A stretch of 64,000 nt of DNA, from the NCBI GenBank assembly GCA_004212735.1, contig SHBD01000001.1, positions 1 through 64,000 of the forward strand, read 5' to 3'. Of the stretch, positions 46,630-58,227 are shown in pieces. Both the position numbers and the translations under genes were made by a program. Every line of letters starts with the position of its first letter. The first letter of the stretch is position 1. This stretch comes from SAR116 cluster bacterium (GTDB taxonomy: Bacteria; Pseudomonadota; Alphaproteobacteria; Puniceispirillales; Puniceispirillaceae). A model generated the notes under the pieces. That model was not told the DNA's origin and searched no databases. It was given only the letters and a program-made list of their open reading frames with translations.

Positions 46630-47616
46630 ATGGAAAAGACAATTGATATTTTGGCTGTTGGCAACGCGATTGTCGATGTTTTCTCCACCTGTGATGATGG
46701 CTTCCTTGACCAACAGTCAATTGGCAAGGGAATGATGAATCTGGTCGACGCAGAGCGGTCTGCCGCGCTATATGCAGACCTTGGGCAAAGTGAGGAAATG
46801 TCAGGTGGATCGGCAGCAAATACAGCTGTCGGTGTCGCCGCACTTGGCGGTAAGGCGGCCTTTGCCGGTCGTGTGCATGATGATCCGTTGGGTCATACAT
46901 TCAGTGACGATATCATGAGAGCGTCCGTTGCATTTAATAACCCTCCCCATGTGAGTGGCTCACCAACAGCGTTGTCAATCATTCTTGTCACGCCTGATGC
47001 GATCCGCTCAATGAACACCTATCTGGGTGCCTGTATCGAATTCCAGCCAGAGGATATTCTGCAGGAAGATGCGGCTGCGGCGAACGTCATTTATCTTGAG
47101 GGCTATCTTTTTGATGCGCCGGCAGGCCCGGCGATTTTTGCCCGAGCTGCTGCCCTTGCTGCTGAATTTAACTGCAAAATTTCATTGTCATTATCGGATC
47201 CCTGGTGTGCCGAACGGCACCGGGATGCGCTGACCAATTTTGTTAAGGACCATGTTGATATTCTTTTCTCGAATGAAAATGAGGCAAGCAGTCTGTGTGA
47301 TGCGCCTGTTGAACAGGCAATACCCATAATGATGGACTATGTTGAGGAGACCATTGTAACACGCGGTCCAAAAGGTGCCTTTGCCGGCAGCGCCGCCGCC
47401 CAGATTGAGGCGGCCGCGCGACCGCTTGGCGAGGTTGTCGATACAACCGGAGCAGGAGACCTTTTCGCGGCGGGATATCTTTATGGTCGCACCAATGGAT
47501 ATTCGTTGCAGGATTCGGCCATGATTGCCAGCGTTGCGGCAGGAGAAATCATTTCACATGTCGGGGCTCGCCCGCAGACTGATCTGCGGGCGCTTGTCGC
47601 AAAGACAGTTTCCTGA
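46630..47616 (+). CDS. Adenosine-kinase-like PfkB carbohydrate kinase
   Basis: 328 aa from ATG 46630 (MEKTIDILAVGNAIVDVF); the frame remains open upstream without family similarity. The N-terminal half has MSGGSAANTAVGVAALGGKAAF. The C-terminal signature DTTGAGDLFAAGYLYG supplies the catalytic Asp. This adenosine-kinase-like branch is common in alphaproteobacteria, with substrate not always proven. Near the nucleoside operon it would recapture adenosine. It converges with maeB. Confidence 0.88.
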   Translation: MEKTIDILAVGNAIVDVFSTCDDGFLDQQSIGKGMMNLVDAERSAALYADLGQSEEMSGGSAANTAVGVAALGGKAAFAGRVHDDPLGHTFSDDIMRASVAFNNPPHVSGSPTALSIILVTPDAIRSMNTYLGACIEFQPEDILQEDAAAANVIYLEGYLFDAPAGPAIFARAAALAAEFNCKISLSLSDPWCAERHRDALTNFVKDHVDILFSNENEASSLCDAPVEQAIPIMMDYVEETIVTRGPKGAFAGSAAAQIEAAARPLGEVVDTTGAGDLFAAGYLYGRTNGYSLQDSAMIASVAAGEIISHVGARPQTDLRALVAKTVS

Positions 47617-47634
47617 TTGTCAAGTCGTCCCTGA

Positions 47635-49914
47635 TCAGCGCAGTGCCTCATAGGCCGCAAGCGAGGCAGCCTGCACGATGTCATTGACCGATGCGCCCAT
47701 CTGAACGATCTGAAACGGCTTCTCACCGCCTAGCATCATCGGACCAATCACTGATCCCTCTGCCAGTTTCTGCATCAGCTTGAACGTAATGTTTGCTGAG
47801 TGCAGACCGGGCATGATCAGAATATTGGCAGGACCAGACAGCCGGCAGAATGGATATCGTTGCTGCATCAGCTGATAATCAAGGGCGACATCCGCTGTCA
47901 TTTCGCCATCATATTCAAATTCTGGATTGCGGTCATCAAGGATCGTGATGGCGCGCCGTGCCTCGGCACTGATCAGCGATTCTGGATTACCGAAATTACT
48001 GAAGGACAGCATTGCAATGCGGGGGGTATGACCCATCTGTTTGGCTTTGGCTGCGATTGCCTCAGCAATGTCAGCCAATTGTTCGCCGGTTGGACGTTCA
48101 TTTACCGAGACGTCACCAACAAAAAGAGTCCGCCCTCGCGAGATGATCATCGAGGTGGCGACAAAGTCACTATTGGCCCGTGGCCCGATCACCCGTGTGA
48201 CATGCTCAAAACTTGGGCGGAATGAGCGCGTCAGGCCGGTGACCATGGAATCGGCGTGGCCCTTAACCACCATACAGGCGGCGAACACATTTCTGTCGAG
48301 ATTTACCATGCGCTGGCAATCCCGCCTGAGCGCACCTTGGCGCTGCAGTTTTTCATAGAGAAAATTAATATAGTCTTCATTGTGATCGGAAATCTTGGCA
48401 TTCGTTATGGGAATGGTCTCTGCGCCCTCAAGGCCCAGCTTTTCAATTTTTTCGATAATTCGGTGCTCGCGGCCAATCAGGATGGGGTCGCCATACCCGG
48501 CGTTGCGGAAAGCGAGAGCCGCGCGGATCACCCGTTCCTCTTCACCCTCGGCAAAGACGACACGCTTGCGGTTGGCGGCAATTCGGTCATAGATGACCTG
48601 TAGTGTCGAGGCCGTCGGATCAAGACGTGCTGACAGATCCTTGCGATAAGTTTCAAGATCCTTGATTGGTTTTCTGGCAACGCCGCTATCCATTGCTGCT
48701 TTCGCAACCGCCGTCGAAACCGCCACGATCAGCCGTGGATCAAACGGTGCCGGGATGATGTAATCCTCACCAAACTGCAGTGCCTGCCCACCATAGGCTT
48801 CTGCCACTGACTCCGGAACATCCTCTCGCGCCAGCAAGGCAATGGCGTTGGCTGCGGCAATTTTCATTTCCTCGTTGATCTTGCTTGCCCGCACATCAAG
48901 GGCACCCCGAAAGATATAGGGAAAGCCAAGGACATTGTTTACCTGATTGGGAAAGTCTGAGCGCCCTGTTGCAATAATGGCATCGGGACGGACGGATTTG
49001 GCCTCATCCGGCATAATTTCGGGCACCGGATTCGCCATCGCGAAAATGATCGGTCGGTTAGCCATTTTTTTGACCATATCCTTGGTCATTGCACCAGCTG
49101 CCGACAGTCCAAGGAAAACATCCGCACCTTCAAGCGCTTCAGCCAGCGAGCGCGCTTTGGTGCGCACCGCATGCGCTGATTTCCATTGATTCATTGATGT
49201 CTCACGCCCCTGATAGATGGGACCCGCACGGTCACAGATGATCACATTTTCATGGGGAACCCCCATCGTTTTCAGAAGTTCGACACAGGCAATTGATGCG
49301 GCGCCAGCACCATTGCTGACCACCTTGATGCTGGCCAATTCGCGCTTGGTGAGGTGCAGCGCGTTGATCAAACCGGCAGCGGCGATGATCGCCGTTCCAT
49401 GCTGATCGTCATGAAAGACCGGGATATCCATCTTCTCGCGAAGCTGTTGTTCGATAATGAAACATTCCGGTGCCTTAATGTCCTCAAGATTGATTCCGCC
49501 AAAAGACGGTCCCATCAATGACACCGCATTAATGAAGGCGTCAGTGTCAGAAGTGTCCAATTCCAAATCGATGCCATCGATATCGGCAAACTTCTTGAAC
49601 AGGACGGCTTTGCCTTCCATCACCGGTTTTGACGCGGCGGCCCCGATGTCGCCCAGCCCCAGCACTGCTGTGCCATTGGAAACAACAGCAACCAGATTGC
49701 CCTTTGCTGTGTAATCATAGGCGGTGTCGGGGTTGGCCTCGATCGCAAGACACGGGGCTGCCACACCGGGGGAATAAGCCAGCGAGAGATCGTGCTGGCT
49801 TGTGAGTGGCTTGGTGGCGCTAATCTCCAGCTTTCCGGGGCGCCCGTTCGAATGGAAGGACAGCGCTTCCCTATCGAGGTTTTTCTTGTCGAGGTTTTTG
49901 CTTTTTTTGCTCAT
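47635..49914 (-). CDS. maeB: NADP-dependent malic enzyme with phosphotransacetylase-like domain
   Basis: Converts malate to pyruvate and CO2, 759 aa, equal to the E. coli MaeB size. The N-terminal malic-enzyme domain has [30 protein letters not shown] and the NAD(P) site [17 protein letters not shown]. The C-terminal half (from about residue 430, [18 protein letters not shown]) is the phosphotransacetylase-like domain, probably regulatory through acetyl-CoA. It is divergent from mutS; maeB beside mutS is common in the class. Confidence 0.96.
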   Translation of the reverse strand: MSKKSKNLDKKNLDREALSFHSNGRPGKLEISATKPLTSQHDLSLAYSPGVAAPCLAIEANPDTAYDYTAKGNLVAVVSNGTAVLGLGDIGAAASKPVMEGKAVLFKKFADIDGIDLELDTSDTDAFINAVSLMGPSFGGINLEDIKAPECFIIEQQLREKMDIPVFHDDQHGTAIIAAAGLINALHLTKRELASIKVVSNGAGAASIACVELLKTMGVPHENVIICDRAGPIYQGRETSMNQWKSAHAVRTKARSLAEALEGADVFLGLSAAGAMTKDMVKKMANRPIIFAMANPVPEIMPDEAKSVRPDAIIATGRSDFPNQVNNVLGFPYIFRGALDVRASKINEEMKIAAANAIALLAREDVPESVAEAYGGQALQFGEDYIIPAPFDPRLIVAVSTAVAKAAMDSGVARKPIKDLETYRKDLSARLDPTASTLQVIYDRIAANRKRVVFAEGEEERVIRAALAFRNAGYGDPILIGREHRIIEKIEKLGLEGAETIPITNAKISDHNEDYINFLYEKLQRQGALRRDCQRMVNLDRNVFAACMVVKGHADSMVTGLTRSFRPSFEHVTRVIGPRANSDFVATSMIISRGRTLFVGDVSVNERPTGEQLADIAEAIAAKAKQMGHTPRIAMLSFSNFGNPESLISAEARRAITILDDRNPEFEYDGEMTADVALDYQLMQQRYPFCRLSGPANILIMPGLHSANITFKLMQKLAEGSVIGPMMLGGEKPFQIVQMGASVNDIVQAASLAAYEALR

Positions 49915-50077
49915 GGGGTCTCACGGTTGGGTGCTGCTGATGATTCGCTGGTTTCTAGAAGAAAACATTACAAACGGCTTTTAATACAGTCCACCTTTAT
50001 TGGTGGCCAAAAGTGAATGAAATCCATTCTATCTTGGGGGAATGGTGCTACATTGTTGCAGAATTTAGGACTGAAAG

Positions 50078-52756
50078 ATGACTCAACTGCACCCTACAAC
50101 AACATGGCGAAATGTAAAGTCGCCGACACCAATGATTGCCCAGTATCTGGAGGTCAAAGAAGGCCAACAGGATGCGCTGCTCTTTTATCGCATGGGCGAC
50201 TTTTACGAGATGTTTTTTGAGGATGCTGAAATTGGTGCGAGCGTTCTGGGCATCACCCTGACAAAACGTGGCAAAAGCGATGGTGGTGACATCCCGATGT
50301 GTGGGGTGCCTGTCCATGCGGTTGATGGCTATATGGCGCGGCTGATCAAGGCGGGTCACAGGGTTGCATTGTGCGAACAGGTTGAGGATCCTGCCACGCA
50401 GAAACAACGGGGCGGCAAGGGGCCGCTCAAACGTGCTGTTGTCCGTGTGTTTACCCCCGGGACCTTGACCGAGGATGAATTGCTGTCGCCTCGCCGACAT
50501 AATTATTTGGCCGCCCTTGGGCGATCTGGCGAGACCATGGCGGTGGCATGGGCTGACATGTCTACGGGCGATTTTCTGGTCAAGGAAATGCCGGATGCCG
50601 GCCTTGAAACGCTCATTGCACAGCTTGACCCTTCCGAATTTGTCGTGCCAAACAATTTTAGCCGCCCCGACTGGCTGGAGGCAGCGCCTGTCTGTCTATC
50701 GGAACAGGCTCCGGCTCTCTTTGACTCGACGACGGGTCGAAAGATGCTCGAAGCATTCTATCAGGTTGGCAGCCTCGATGGGTTTGGGGATTTCTCGCGG
50801 GCGATGCTGTCGGCGGCCGGCGCGCTGCTTGGCTATATTGAGACAACACAGATTGGCAACATGCCGCCGCTGAACCGTTTGCGGACAATTGCCGATGCTG
50901 CCCAAATGGAAATTGACCCGGCAACACGCCGGTCGTTGGAGCTGACACGCACGCTCGCTGGCGAGTCGCGGGGCAGCCTGTTGCATGCAGTAGACAGGAC
51001 AGTGACGGCGCCTGGTGGCCGCCTACTCGCCGAACGGCTGGCAGCGCCGCTTGGCAATGCCGAGGATATTGTCGCCCGCCATGAACTGGTGGCTTGGTTT
51101 TTGCAACATATGGACATGTGTGAGGAGGTCCGCGCAAAAATGGCCGGACTGTCCGATATGGAGCGGATTATGGCGCGTCTGTCAATGGGGCATGGCGGTC
51201 CACGTGATCTGTCGGGGCTTGCCAATGGTCTTGCCAGCGCCAGCGATATTGTCACCATTGCGACCAACGTAAAGGCGCTTGCCGAGCCGCCACAATTGCG
51301 CGCGTTGTTTGATGCCATCATGATGCCGGCACCGCTTGCTAATGAGCTTAGGCCAGCTTTGGCTGATGATCTTCCCCTGCTTGCGCGCGATGGGGGTCTG
51401 GTGCGTCATGGCTATGATCTTGCTCTCGATGAAATCCGTGATCTCAGGGATGAGAGCCGTCGGCTGATCGCCGCGTTACAGCAGCGCTATAGCGCTGAAA
51501 CCGGTGTTGCATCGCTGAAAATCAAACACAATAACGTCCTTGGCTATCACATCGATGTCCGTGCCACCCACGCTGAAAAGTTGATGCAATCTGAGGCGTT
51601 CATCCATCGTCAGACAACGGCACAGACGGTGCGCTTTACCACGACCGAGCTTGCCGAGATGGAGCGGGATATGGCCAGTGCTTCGGAGCGCGCCTTGGCC
51701 AAAGAGTTGGAGATTTTTGAGACGCTTCGCAGCACTGTATTGCGCCAGGCGGCGGCGATTGCGAAGACTGCGCAGGCGCTTGCCGTGATTGATGTTGCCT
51801 GTGCCTCAGCCGCACTTGCTTTGGCCACCAATCAATGTCGTCCAGAAATACGGACAACGGTTGATTTCCAAATTGAAAAGGGTCGGCATCCGGTTATTGA
51901 GTCAATGCTTGATGGCTCAACTCCTTTTATCCCAAATGATTGTGATCTGGGTGCGGATAATAATCTGTGGCTTCTCACCGGGCCAAATATGGCGGGAAAA
52001 TCAACTTTTCTCCGGCAGAATGCCCATATCGCGATTATGGCGCAGGCAGGTATGTTTGTGCCTGCCGAAAGGGCTGTCATTGGTATCGTTGACCGGATTT
52101 TCAGCCGTGTCGGGGCGGCTGATGATCTGGCACGGGGACGGTCCACCTTCATGGTAGAAATGATTGAAACAGCTGCCATCCTTAACCGGGCCACTGACAG
52201 ATCGCTTGTCATCCTTGATGAAATTGGCCGCGGCACAGCCACCTATGATGGCCTGGCAATTGCCTGGGCAACGCTTGAACATCTGCACGAGATATCGGCA
52301 TGCCGCACTCTGTTCGCCACACATTATCACGAATTGACATCGCTGCAGGATCGGTTGCAGCGGCTGCGCAGCTTTTCCATGCAGGTGCGCGAATGGAAAG
52401 GGTCGATCGTCTTTCTGCATCAGGTGGTTGCGGGTTCTGCTGACCGGTCATACGGGGTTCATGTCGCCCGCCTTGCCGGCCTGCCCACCGCGGTCCTGCA
52501 TCGGGCCGAACAGATACTTGATGAACTCGAGTCCGGTCAGCATGGGGCGGTGGATACAAAAGCGATGAATGACGCGCTTCCGCTCTTTGAAAGTGCGTTA
52601 AATGTCCGGCAGGAAAAGGCGGCATCAACCAACGCTTCAAACCCGGTGATAGATGCACTGGACGACATTCACCCCGACGCTCTGACGCCGAGGGAGGCGC
52701 TGGAATTGCTATACATGTTGAAGGAATTGCGGGCAGCAAAGGCAGGGGAGCGATGA
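50078..52756 (+). CDS. mutS: DNA mismatch repair protein MutS
   Basis: Mismatch-recognition ATPase, 892 aa. The mismatch-binding F-x-E is in GDFYEMFFEDA (about residues 40-50). The lever/clamp domains follow. The ABC-type ATPase has Walker A GPNMAGKST at residues 635-643, the signature region STFMVEMIETAAIL and Walker B LVILDEIGRGTATYDG. The C-terminal HTH/dimer region ends at LLYMLKEL. It is coupled to glnD by a 4-bp overlap. Confidence 0.98.
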   Translation: MTQLHPTTTWRNVKSPTPMIAQYLEVKEGQQDALLFYRMGDFYEMFFEDAEIGASVLGITLTKRGKSDGGDIPMCGVPVHAVDGYMARLIKAGHRVALCEQVEDPATQKQRGGKGPLKRAVVRVFTPGTLTEDELLSPRRHNYLAALGRSGETMAVAWADMSTGDFLVKEMPDAGLETLIAQLDPSEFVVPNNFSRPDWLEAAPVCLSEQAPALFDSTTGRKMLEAFYQVGSLDGFGDFSRAMLSAAGALLGYIETTQIGNMPPLNRLRTIADAAQMEIDPATRRSLELTRTLAGESRGSLLHAVDRTVTAPGGRLLAERLAAPLGNAEDIVARHELVAWFLQHMDMCEEVRAKMAGLSDMERIMARLSMGHGGPRDLSGLANGLASASDIVTIATNVKALAEPPQLRALFDAIMMPAPLANELRPALADDLPLLARDGGLVRHGYDLALDEIRDLRDESRRLIAALQQRYSAETGVASLKIKHNNVLGYHIDVRATHAEKLMQSEAFIHRQTTAQTVRFTTTELAEMERDMASASERALAKELEIFETLRSTVLRQAAAIAKTAQALAVIDVACASAALALATNQCRPEIRTTVDFQIEKGRHPVIESMLDGSTPFIPNDCDLGADNNLWLLTGPNMAGKSTFLRQNAHIAIMAQAGMFVPAERAVIGIVDRIFSRVGAADDLARGRSTFMVEMIETAAILNRATDRSLVILDEIGRGTATYDGLAIAWATLEHLHEISACRTLFATHYHELTSLQDRLQRLRSFSMQVREWKGSIVFLHQVVAGSADRSYGVHVARLAGLPTAVLHRAEQILDELESGQHGAVDTKAMNDALPLFESALNVRQEKAASTNASNPVIDALDDIHPDALTPREALELLYMLKELRAAKAGER

Positions 52757-55569
52757 TGGCTGGTCGTAATGTCAGGAAACCGAAGGTCAGTGACGATCAC
52801 CCTTCTGCCAGCCTGTGGCGCCGGTGGCTGCAGCCCCTCGAGTCAGTGCGTGAGACTTCATCTCCTCCGCTAGATGCTGGAAGTCTGGAAATGGCAATTG
52901 AGCCAGCGATATCTGGCACCGAAGCAAAATTTCGCAAGGCGATGCTTGAAACGATGAAAACGGCCCTGTCCTCTGCGCGGCAGACACTCGCAAGCGAGTT
53001 CGAGACGCAAAATGACGGTGCTGTCTATGTTGGCCGACACGCCTGGATTATGGATCTGCTGATCGGATTCATTGTCACCCAAGCCGGCAGGCGATTTGGT
53101 CTTGATGGCAAGAAGCACAGGATGGCAGTTGTCGCTGTTGGCGGCTATGGGCGTGGCGAACTCGCACCTTTTTCCGACGTTGATATTCTGTTTCTGATGT
53201 CTGAGACGCAGGCACCAGCAATTGAGAAAACAATAGAATTCAGCCTCTATCTTCTGTGGGATTTGGGGTTGAAGGTTGGTCATGCAACAAGGACGGTGCG
53301 CGAAACCGTCGACACGGCGAGAGCTGATCAGACGGTGCTGACCGGTTTGCTGGAAATGCGGAAGATTTCCGGCCATCAGCAATTATATGGGCAGTTGGAA
53401 GGCGCTGTGGTGGACATTATTGCCAAGATGAAGGCCAGTGACTTTGTCGAGCAGAAACTTACCGAGCGGGACCAGCGCCACGCACGTCTTGGTGCCACGC
53501 GCTACGTCGTCGAACCCAACATCAAAGAGGGTAAAGGCGGGCTGCGCGATCTACATACGCTGTTCTGGATTACCAAATTTGCTTATCGGACGAATAATGT
53601 TCTGGACCTTGTGGACCAAATTGTGCTGCGGGACAGCGAGGCACGCCGCTTTGCAGCAGCGCAGCGCTTTTTGTGGACCGTGCGTTGTCACCTCCATCTG
53701 TTTGCTGGTCGCGCTGAGGAGCGGCTCGATTTTGAGGGGCAAATGGCGATCGCACCACTGATGGGATTTTCCGACAGGGGCGGACTGCGCGCGGTTGAGC
53801 GTTTTATGAAGCGCTATTACCTCGCAGCGCGTGATGTCGGCAATCTGACCCGCATCATCTGTGCTGCCGTGGAGACTGATTTTCGCAAGAGGCGCTCGCT
53901 GTGGAGTGGGGGGGTTCTGCTCGGTCAGAATGTTGGCCAGTTTTCCATTCGCGGCGGACGGGTTCACCTTGCCGATGACATCCTGTTTCGTGACGAACCG
54001 GTGCGCATGCTGCGGATTTTCCAGATTGCACAGGATTATGACGCCGATATTCATCCGCATGCGCTAAAACGGATCACCCGCGCCCTTCCATCTATGGGCG
54101 CGCAAACACGCGAGGACAGGGAGGCAAACGAGCTCTTTATCTCGATCCTGACGTCGCGCAAAAACCCTGAGCGGATTTTGCGCCTGATGAATGAGAGTGG
54201 CGTTCTTGGCAAATTTCTGCCTGATTTTGGGCGGATTGTGGCGATGATGCAGTTCGACATGTATCACAGTTACACAGTCGATGAACACACGATCAAAACC
54301 ATCGGTGTATTGCATCAGATTGAGTCGAATGAACTCGCCAAGACAGCACCGGTGGCAACGCATGTGATGCCGGAAATTGAATCTCGGCGGGCCCTGTTTG
54401 TGGCGATGTTTCTGCATGATATGGCCAAGGGACGGGGTGGCGACCATTCCATTCTCGGAGCTGAACTGGCGCTGACATTATGTCGAGGCCTCGGTCTGAC
54501 GCGCGAGGAGACAGAGACCGTCAGCTGGCTTGTCAAATATCATCTGCTGATGAGCAAGACCGCGTTCCGCTATGATTTGAACGATCCGAAAACGATTCAG
54601 GATTTTGCGGATATTGTACAGTCGCCAGAACGTCTGAAACTGCTTCTTGTTCTGACGGTGGCAGATATTCGTGGCGTCGGGCCCAATATATGGAATGGTT
54701 GGAAAGCGGCGTTGATGCGTGATCTCTATTCGCGTGCTGATGCGGTGCTGCGTGGCGCTGATCCTGAGGCCATTTCGGCTGGCTCAGCGATAGAATCGCA
54801 GCGCGCTGTCCGTGAGGAACTTGCCTCTTGGTCGGATGAAGAATTTGCAACGCATGCGTCAAATCTACCAGTGAGTTATTGGTCAAGTTTTGATACGCGC
54901 TCGCAGGTTACGCATGCCGAATTGTCGCGTGAATTTCGCCAGCAGGAGGTGCCGCTTCTGATTGATCTGCGCCCGGAGATTTCCAGACGGATAACCGAAA
55001 TGACAGTTTTGAGCATTGATGATGCCGGCCTGTTCTCGCGGATCGCCGGGGCGGTGGCCAGCAGCGGTGTCACTATTGTGGGGGCCCGAATTGCGACCTG
55101 CTCGGATGGTTCGGTTCTCGATGTGTTTATCCTGCAGACCACGGAAAATGAGGCGGTAAGAGATCCCCTGATTCTCGAACGTCTACAAAAAAATGTTGAG
55201 GAGGCAATCACCGGCAGCTTTCGGGCAAATTCGATGCTCAACGCGCGGTGGCGACAGACACCAAAACGTGTCCGCCATATGCCTGTTCTGTCACGTGTGA
55301 TCTTGTCAAACAAGATCAGCTCGACGCATACGGTCATCGAAATCAACGGACGGGATTTCCCCGGGCTTTTGTATCAGATCACGAAAACCATTGCGTCACT
55401 CGGCCTGCAAATCCAATCTTCGTCGGTCTCCACCTACGGGGAGCGCGTTGTCGATGTATTCTATGTCAAGGATCTGTTTGGTCTGCAAATTCACAACGAA
55501 GCCCGGCTGCAGACAATCAAAGAAAAATTGCTGGCGGTTTTCGACATGGCGAATGAGGTGGCATCTTGA
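52753..55569 (+). CDS. glnD: Bifunctional PII uridylyltransferase/uridylyl-removing enzyme
   Basis: Nitrogen sensor that uridylylates PII at low glutamine and removes UMP at high glutamine, 938 aa. The nucleotidyltransferase motif is GGYGRGELAPFSDVDILFL (about residues 133-151). The EPNIKEGKGGLRDLHTL segment follows. The HD domain has FLHDMAKGRGGDHS. Two C-terminal ACT domains begin near VLSIDDAGLFSRIAG and VIEINGRDFPGLLYQITK. It starts on the mutS stop (ATGATG) and overlaps murJ. Confidence 0.97.
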   Translation: MMAGRNVRKPKVSDDHPSASLWRRWLQPLESVRETSSPPLDAGSLEMAIEPAISGTEAKFRKAMLETMKTALSSARQTLASEFETQNDGAVYVGRHAWIMDLLIGFIVTQAGRRFGLDGKKHRMAVVAVGGYGRGELAPFSDVDILFLMSETQAPAIEKTIEFSLYLLWDLGLKVGHATRTVRETVDTARADQTVLTGLLEMRKISGHQQLYGQLEGAVVDIIAKMKASDFVEQKLTERDQRHARLGATRYVVEPNIKEGKGGLRDLHTLFWITKFAYRTNNVLDLVDQIVLRDSEARRFAAAQRFLWTVRCHLHLFAGRAEERLDFEGQMAIAPLMGFSDRGGLRAVERFMKRYYLAARDVGNLTRIICAAVETDFRKRRSLWSGGVLLGQNVGQFSIRGGRVHLADDILFRDEPVRMLRIFQIAQDYDADIHPHALKRITRALPSMGAQTREDREANELFISILTSRKNPERILRLMNESGVLGKFLPDFGRIVAMMQFDMYHSYTVDEHTIKTIGVLHQIESNELAKTAPVATHVMPEIESRRALFVAMFLHDMAKGRGGDHSILGAELALTLCRGLGLTREETETVSWLVKYHLLMSKTAFRYDLNDPKTIQDFADIVQSPERLKLLLVLTVADIRGVGPNIWNGWKAALMRDLYSRADAVLRGADPEAISAGSAIESQRAVREELASWSDEEFATHASNLPVSYWSSFDTRSQVTHAELSREFRQQEVPLLIDLRPEISRRITEMTVLSIDDAGLFSRIAGAVASSGVTIVGARIATCSDGSVLDVFILQTTENEAVRDPLILERLQKNVEEAITGSFRANSMLNARWRQTPKRVRHMPVLSRVILSNKISSTHTVIEINGRDFPGLLYQITKTIASLGLQIQSSSVSTYGERVVDVFYVKDLFGLQIHNEARLQTIKEKLLAVFDMANEVAS

Positions 55570-57098
55570 TCACCTCATCGCTTGCGCGGTCCTTTGGCCA
55601 GATTGGCGTGCTGACAGCTGCCAGTCGTATTCTGGGTCTTTTGCGGGATATTGTTTTTGCTGCCTTTCTGGGCGCAGGTCCGGCGGCTGACGCCTTTCTT
55701 GTGGCACTGAAGCTGCCCAACATGTTTCGGCGGCTGAGTGCAGAGGGGGCGTTGAGCAACGCTTTTGTACCCAGTTTCGCTCGTGAGGCCAGAGAAAATG
55801 GGGGCGCTTCGGCACTGCGTCTTGCTAGTGAGGTGCAGGCCGTTCTTCTTTTTGTGTTGCTGGCTGTGGTGGTTGTCTTCGAGATCATGATGCCTTCCAT
55901 TGTCATGCTGCTTGCCCCGGGTTTTTCCACGACTCCTGAACGGTTTGCGGCAGCGGTTGCGCTGGCGCGGATCACCATGCCCTATTTGCCAATGATCTCG
56001 CTTGTCGCATTTTGGGCGGCCATTGCCAATGCTCATGACCGGTTTGTCCCGGGCGCGGCGATGCCCATTCTATTTAATGTCTGTATGATTGGCGGGGCTC
56101 TTGTCATTCCCCTCCTGTCGGGAGAGCTTGGGGTTCAAAAGGCAAAGCCTGTGGCCTTTGGGCTGTTGGGGGCGGGTGCGTTGCAGATGGCGGTGATGTA
56201 TGTGGTTCTGCATCGTATGGGAAAAGTGCCGCATTTCAGTTTTGCGCTCAAAACCTCGGCGATCGCCCGGCGAATGTGGCGAAAATTTCTGCCGGCAGCT
56301 TTAGGGGCGTTCGGCATGCAGCTGAATTTGATAGTTGATCTTATTCTGGCCTCGCTGCTGCCGGTTGGGGCCATATCATGGCTTTATTACGCTGACCGAA
56401 TCGTGCAATTGCCGCTTGGTATTGTAGGCATTGCGCTCGGTACGGCTTTGCTGCCGCGCTTTTCACAGGCTGAGGCTGCTGGTGATAATGAAGCCGTTAA
56501 GACAGCGCTTGGTGGGGCCATCACTCTGGGAGGATTTCTGGTGGTGCCGGCGGTAACTGGCCTGATCATTCTTGCCGAACCCATTCTGACCGGCCTGTTC
56601 GCGCACGGTGCTTTTACACGCAATGATGCTGGCATGGCTGGCCTCGCGCTTGTTGCCTATGCCGTCGGGTTGCCGGGCTTTGTTCTGGTCAAGATACTGC
56701 AGCCGGCCTTCTATGCCGCAGGCCGTCCGGGAACGGTGCTGAAGATATCTGCTGTTATGGTCATAACAAACATCGCTGGCTCGTTGCTGCTGATGGGGCC
56801 GTTTGGCCATATGGGGCTTGCCATTGCCACCGCGATTTCTGGCCTGCTGGCAGCTGTAATCATGATGCTGTTGCTTGCTGCGGCGGGCAAAATCAGCCGC
56901 GCGGTGCTGTCACCGTTGGTTCGCATCCTTCTGGCGTCTGGCGTCATGGCGGTGTTGCTATGGTTCCTCAGACCAGTGGTTGCGGATCTGGCATCAGTGG
57001 TGCGCTTGCTTATCCTTGTGGTGGCAGGTGGCGGGACATATTTCGCCGCTGCCGCTCTGTTTGGCGCCGTTCCTGTCGATCTACTGCGTCGCCGGTGA
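55566..57098 (+). CDS. murJ: Lipid II flippase MurJ
   Basis: MOP-superfamily flippase moving lipid II across the inner membrane, 510 aa, about 14 hydrophobic helices. The N-terminus has SFGQIGVLTAASRILGLLRD, with the functional Arg residues (SRxxGLLRD). RRLSAEGALSNAFVPSF and AISWLYYADRIVQLPLGI are family markers. The start is a TTG overlapping the glnD stop, with GAGGTGG just upstream. mutS-glnD-murJ is therefore one translationally coupled unit. Confidence 0.96.
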   Translation: MITSSLARSFGQIGVLTAASRILGLLRDIVFAAFLGAGPAADAFLVALKLPNMFRRLSAEGALSNAFVPSFAREARENGGASALRLASEVQAVLLFVLLAVVVVFEIMMPSIVMLLAPGFSTTPERFAAAVALARITMPYLPMISLVAFWAAIANAHDRFVPGAAMPILFNVCMIGGALVIPLLSGELGVQKAKPVAFGLLGAGALQMAVMYVVLHRMGKVPHFSFALKTSAIARRMWRKFLPAALGAFGMQLNLIVDLILASLLPVGAISWLYYADRIVQLPLGIVGIALGTALLPRFSQAEAAGDNEAVKTALGGAITLGGFLVVPAVTGLIILAEPILTGLFAHGAFTRNDAGMAGLALVAYAVGLPGFVLVKILQPAFYAAGRPGTVLKISAVMVITNIAGSLLLMGPFGHMGLAIATAISGLLAAVIMMLLLAAAGKISRAVLSPLVRILLASGVMAVLLWFLRPVVADLASVVRLLILVVAGGGTYFAAAALFGAVPVDLLRRR

Positions 57099-57192
57099 TA
57101 GAGGCTTGCGGTGTTTGGGGGGTTGACCCCCGACAGCAGAGTGACGATAACCCGTCAAGGAACTTTGAACTGGCCGGCAATGGCTATTGAAA

Positions 57193-58227
57193 ATGGGCGT
57201 GACCATGTCTGCGACAACTGCTCCAAAGAACCGGATTTTTTCTGGCATTCAGCCAACCGGCAATCTTCACCTTGGCAATTATCTTGGCGCCATCCGGAAC
57301 TGGGTTGCGTTGCAGGATGACTTTGAATCGATCTATTGTGTTGTTGATCTGCACGCGATTACGGTGCCGCAGGACCCGGCTCAACTTCGCCAGAGCACGC
57401 GCGAGGTGACAGCCAGCCTGATCGCGGCTGGAATTTCGCCTGAACGGTCAATTCTTTTCAATCAATCGCGTGTCCCGCAGCATGCCCAGCTTGCCTGGAT
57501 ATTCAACTGTATTGCCCGTCTTGGCTGGCTGAACCGGATGACACAGTTCAAGGAAAAGGCGGGAAAGAATCGTGAGAATGCCAGCGTTGGGCTCTATTCC
57601 TATCCGACATTGATGGCCGCTGACATTCTTGCCTATCGGGCAACGCATGTACCGGTGGGTGAGGACCAGAAACAGCACCTGGAGTTGACGCGTGACATTG
57701 CCCAGGCTTTTAACTCTGCCTACGAAGTGGATTTTTTCCCGTTGCCTGAGCCACAGATTTTTGGGTCGGCAACACGGGTGATGAGCCTGCGCAATGGGTC
57801 TGCCAAAATGAGCAAGTCCGATGAGTCTGAATATTCACGGATCAACCTGACAGATGATGCTGACGCGATTGCGCAGAAAATCAGGAAGGCAAAAACCGAC
57901 CCTGAACCACTTCCATCAAGCTCGGAAGGTCTGGAGGGGCGCGCTGAGGCCCAAAATCTTGTTGGAATCTATGCAGCACTTGCCGATGTCTCTGTCGAGG
58001 CTGTTCTTCAGGAATTTGGTGGGCGCGGCTTTGGTGATTTCAAACCGGCTCTTTCTGATCTTGCTGTTGCAAAATTATCACCAATTGGAGAAAAAATGCG
58101 CCAACTACTCGAATCTCCTGAAGACATTGATCATATCTTGGAACAGGGCGCAGCCCGCGCAGAGGTGATTGCTGCGCCGATCATTGACCATGTGAACGAT
58201 ATTGTCGGTTTTCTGGGCCATAAATAG
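57193..58227 (+). CDS. trpS: Tryptophanyl-tRNA synthetase
   Basis: Class Ic synthetase, 344 aa if started at ATG 57193; ATG 57205 is equally compatible and no ribosome site decides. The HIGH-like motif is [14 protein letters not shown]. The KMSKS loop is [14 protein letters not shown]. The C-terminal anticodon-binding helices end in [13 protein letters not shown]. Gap of 94 bp to murJ. In rhizobia a universal stress gene often follows trpS; here a 201-bp gap leads to nfu. Confidence 0.97.
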   Translation: MGVTMSATTAPKNRIFSGIQPTGNLHLGNYLGAIRNWVALQDDFESIYCVVDLHAITVPQDPAQLRQSTREVTASLIAAGISPERSILFNQSRVPQHAQLAWIFNCIARLGWLNRMTQFKEKAGKNRENASVGLYSYPTLMAADILAYRATHVPVGEDQKQHLELTRDIAQAFNSAYEVDFFPLPEPQIFGSATRVMSLRNGSAKMSKSDESEYSRINLTDDADAIAQKIRKAKTDPEPLPSSSEGLEGRAEAQNLVGIYAALADVSVEAVLQEFGGRGFGDFKPALSDLAVAKLSPIGEKMRQLLESPEDIDHILEQGAARAEVIAAPIIDHVNDIVGFLGHK